From contig JAGLDO010000045.1 of the NCBI GenBank assembly GCA_023145555.1, positions 1 through 7,562 on the forward strand: DNA of 7,562 nucleotides, given 5' to 3'. The notes beneath the pieces are model-generated. The model had not been told where the DNA came from, made no database searches, and saw only the letters and a list, made by a program, of their open reading frames with translations. The DNA is from Bacteroidales bacterium (GTDB lineage Bacteria > Bacteroidota > Bacteroidia > Bacteroidales > B39-G9). The translations under genes and the position numbers were made by a program. Shown piece after piece: positions 6,600-7,562 of this stretch (within the stretch, counting starts at the first letter, position 1; every line of letters starts with the position of its first letter).

Positions 6600-6648
6600 G
6601 ATTGTGAAACCGTGAAATTGTAAAAATGTGAGGTTGTGAAATTGCTAA
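6593..6648. repeat. 8-bp tandem repeat (ATTGTGAA consensus), left tract
   Basis: Seven consecutive 8-bp units run in register: ATTGTGAG, ATTGTGAA, ACCGTGAA, ATTGTAAA, AATGTGAG, GTTGTGAA and ATTGCTAA. The first unit contains the nqrE stop codon (TGA at 6597-6599). A second tract with the same unit lies at 6754-6785, on the other side of the inverted-repeat element. Confidence 0.8.
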
Positions 6649-6672
6649 ACTATATGAAATTTTTACTTTACT

Positions 6673-6748
6673 CTGCTCTTTCGGATTTGTAATCTGAAAG
6701 CATTAATATACAGTTTGTTAATTCGGGACTACAAATCCCGAACAGCAG
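6673..6748. mobile_element. 76-bp BIME/MITE-like element of two inverted hairpins
   Basis: The ends CTGCT (6673-6677) and AGCAG (6744-6748) are inverted, and the similarity runs about 22 bp inward with a few mismatches. Each end is itself a hairpin. The left one pairs CTTTCGGATT (6678-6687) with AATCTGAAAG (6691-6700), ten pairs with one G-T, around a TGT loop. The right one pairs TTCGGGA (6722-6728) with TCCCGAA (6736-6742). Read on the other strand the right hairpin gives TTCGGGATTTGTAGTC, close to the left TTTCGGATTTGTAATC, so the two are inverted copies of one unit. This is the layout of REP/BIME or MITE elements. It carries no gene and would depend on a transposase elsewhere. In nqr mRNA it would fold strongly between nqrE and nqrF. 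No T-run follows it, so an intrinsic terminator is not supported. Confidence 0.7.
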
Positions 6749-6753
6749 TGGAA

Positions 6754-6785
6754 AATATGAAAATGTGAAATTGTGAGTTTGTAAA
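6754..6785. repeat. 8-bp tandem repeat (ATTGTGAA consensus), right tract
   Basis: Four 8-bp units (AATATGAA, AATGTGAA, ATTGTGAG, TTTGTAAA) continue the repeat type seen at 6593-6648. The placement on both sides of the 76-bp element suggests one older tract that was interrupted. Confidence 0.7.
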
Positions 6786-6790
6786 ATTTT

Positions 6791-6824
6791 ATAACTTTAC
6801 AAACTTTATAACTTTACAAACTTT
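6791..6824. repeat. Perfect 17-bp tandem duplication upstream of nqrF, with alternative hairpins
   Basis: ATAACTTTACAAACTTT occurs at 6791-6807 and again, identical, at 6808-6824, ending 7 bases before the nqrF ATG. Each copy contains TTTACAAACT (6796-6805 and 6813-6822), the exact reverse complement of AGTTTGTAAA at 6776-6785. The transcript could therefore form either of two mutually exclusive 10-bp stems just upstream of nqrF. It belongs to the same AACTTT family as the tract at 4376-4417. Confidence 0.8.
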
Positions 6825-6831
6825 TAACTAA

Positions 6832-7562
6832 ATGATATTTTTAACAATAAATATATTTACTACAATACTTTTAAGCGTTTTAGTTTTTCTACTTCTAATG
6901 CTCTTGTTAGTTTTGATTCTTCTCGTCGCAAAATCAAAATTAATTCCATCGGGAGAGGTAAATATAACTATCAATAATGATGGGAGAAAAATTGTTACAA
7001 ATGCAGGTTCAAATCTTTTAATAACCTTGCGAAATAATGATATTTTGTTGCCTTCTGCATGTGGAGGTAAAGGCTCGTGTGGTATGTGTAAATGTCAGGT
7101 GCTTTCAGGTGCAGGAACAATTCTGCCAACAGAAAAAGATTTTTTTACACGCAAGCAACAAAAAGAAAATTGGCGATTAGCTTGTCAGGTAAAAGTCAAA
7201 CAAGACTTGAAACTGCTTATACCAAAATCAATATTAGGAATTAAAAAAATTGAATGTGAAGTAATATCTAATCATAATGTAGCATCTTTTATTAAAGAGC
7301 TGGTATTGAAATTGCCTGAAGGTGAGAAACTTGACTTTTGCTCAGGAGAATATATTCAAATTGATGTTCCAGAAGCACAGGTTGATTTCAAAAATTTTGT
7401 TGTTGATGCTGAATATATTGAAGAGTGGGAAAAATATAAGATGTTTGATTTAAAGATGACTAATTTTGAACCGGCTTTCAGAGCATATTCACTTGCAAAT
7501 TATCCCGATGAAAATAATATTGTTAAATTAAATGTGCGAATTGCGACACCACCAATTAATAA
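6832..7562 (+). CDS. nqrF: Na+-translocating NADH:quinone oxidoreductase subunit F, 5' part
   Basis: NqrF is the NADH-oxidising entry subunit. Here 243 codons are present of about 408 typical; the window end cuts the gene and no stop is reached. An N-terminal transmembrane helix (about residues 5-33) anchors it. A plant-type ferredoxin domain follows with the 2Fe-2S ligands Cys77, Cys83, Cys86 (CGGKGSCGMC) and Cys118 (RLACQV). The FAD-binding ferredoxin-reductase domain then begins (KKIECEVISNHNVASFIKEL), with the flavin motif RAYSLAN at 217-223 and VRIATPP near the cut. The NADH-binding domain lies beyond the window. An extra Cys88 makes a CxC after the cluster motif; it is not a known ligand. 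ATG 6832 is the first in frame and precedes the membrane helix directly; no Shine-Dalgarno is visible. It is 232 bases after nqrE, behind a repeat-rich gap. Confidence 0.96.
   Translation, partial: MIFLTINIFTTILLSVLVFLLLMLLLVLILLVAKSKLIPSGEVNITINNDGRKIVTNAGSNLLITLRNNDILLPSACGGKGSCGMCKCQVLSGAGTILPTEKDFFTRKQQKENWRLACQVKVKQDLKLLIPKSILGIKKIECEVISNHNVASFIKELVLKLPEGEKLDFCSGEYIQIDVPEAQVDFKNFVVDAEYIEEWEKYKMFDLKMTNFEPAFRAYSLANYPDENNIVKLNVRIATPPIN

Noticed and set aside
6673..6748. Intrinsic terminator or riboswitch between nqrE and nqrF
   Set aside because: The hairpins are inverted copies with matching outer ends and no T-run, which fits a palindromic repeat element better; no known riboswitch pattern is recognised.
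7060..7095. Extra Cys88 in NqrF as a fifth cluster ligand
   Set aside because: Four standard 2Fe-2S ligands are already present; the CxC variant is, as far as I recall, common in NqrF of related bacteria.

Overview
The window is AT-rich DNA that most likely comes from a member of the Bacteroidota. The support is the close match of the Nqr proteins to the Bacteroidota form as I remember it, mostly weak Shine-Dalgarno sequences, a TAnnTTTG-type promoter element, and several short dispersed repeat families of the kind common in these genomes. No taxonomic marker gene is present, so this is an inference.

Layout. Bases 1-1257 (+) hold the 3' part of a hybrid sensor histidine kinase: the end of a PAS domain, HisKA, HATPase_c and a C-terminal receiver. 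A repeat patch of perfect palindrome plus 21-bp-period direct repeats (1255-1326) starts at its stop codon. The convergent gene at 1361-1771 (-) encodes a free-standing homologue of the archaeal threonyl-tRNA synthetase editing domain. A short AT-rich divergent region (1772-1878) then precedes the Na+-translocating NADH:quinone oxidoreductase operon, in the order nqrA (1879-3237), nqrB (3240-4376), nqrC (4426-5127), nqrD (5336-5980), nqrE (5982-6599) and nqrF (from 6832, cut by the window end).

How the genes work together. NqrA-F form one inner-membrane respiratory complex. NqrF takes electrons from NADH through FAD and a 2Fe-2S cluster. They pass through an Fe-S site shared by NqrD and NqrE, then covalent FMNs on NqrC and NqrB, to quinone, and Na+ is pumped outward. 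The key residues are all visible: four 2Fe-2S cysteines and the flavin motif of NqrF, the NqrD/NqrE cysteine pairs, and the FMN-threonine motifs of NqrB (SGAT) and NqrC (SGGT, a variant). The maturation genes apbE and nqrM are not in the window. The kinase and the editing-domain gene have no visible functional link to nqr.

No gene suggests an undescribed system. The most interesting material is between genes. The nqr operon has two long internal gaps. The nqrC-nqrD gap (208 bp) holds what looks like a degraded dispersed repeat. The nqrE-nqrF gap (232 bp) holds a 76-bp BIME/MITE-like element of two inverted hairpins, lying between two tracts of the same 8-bp tandem repeat, followed by a perfect 17-bp duplication just upstream of nqrF. 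Related AACTTT repeats lie upstream of nqrC. There is no gene-free stretch longer than 300 bases.
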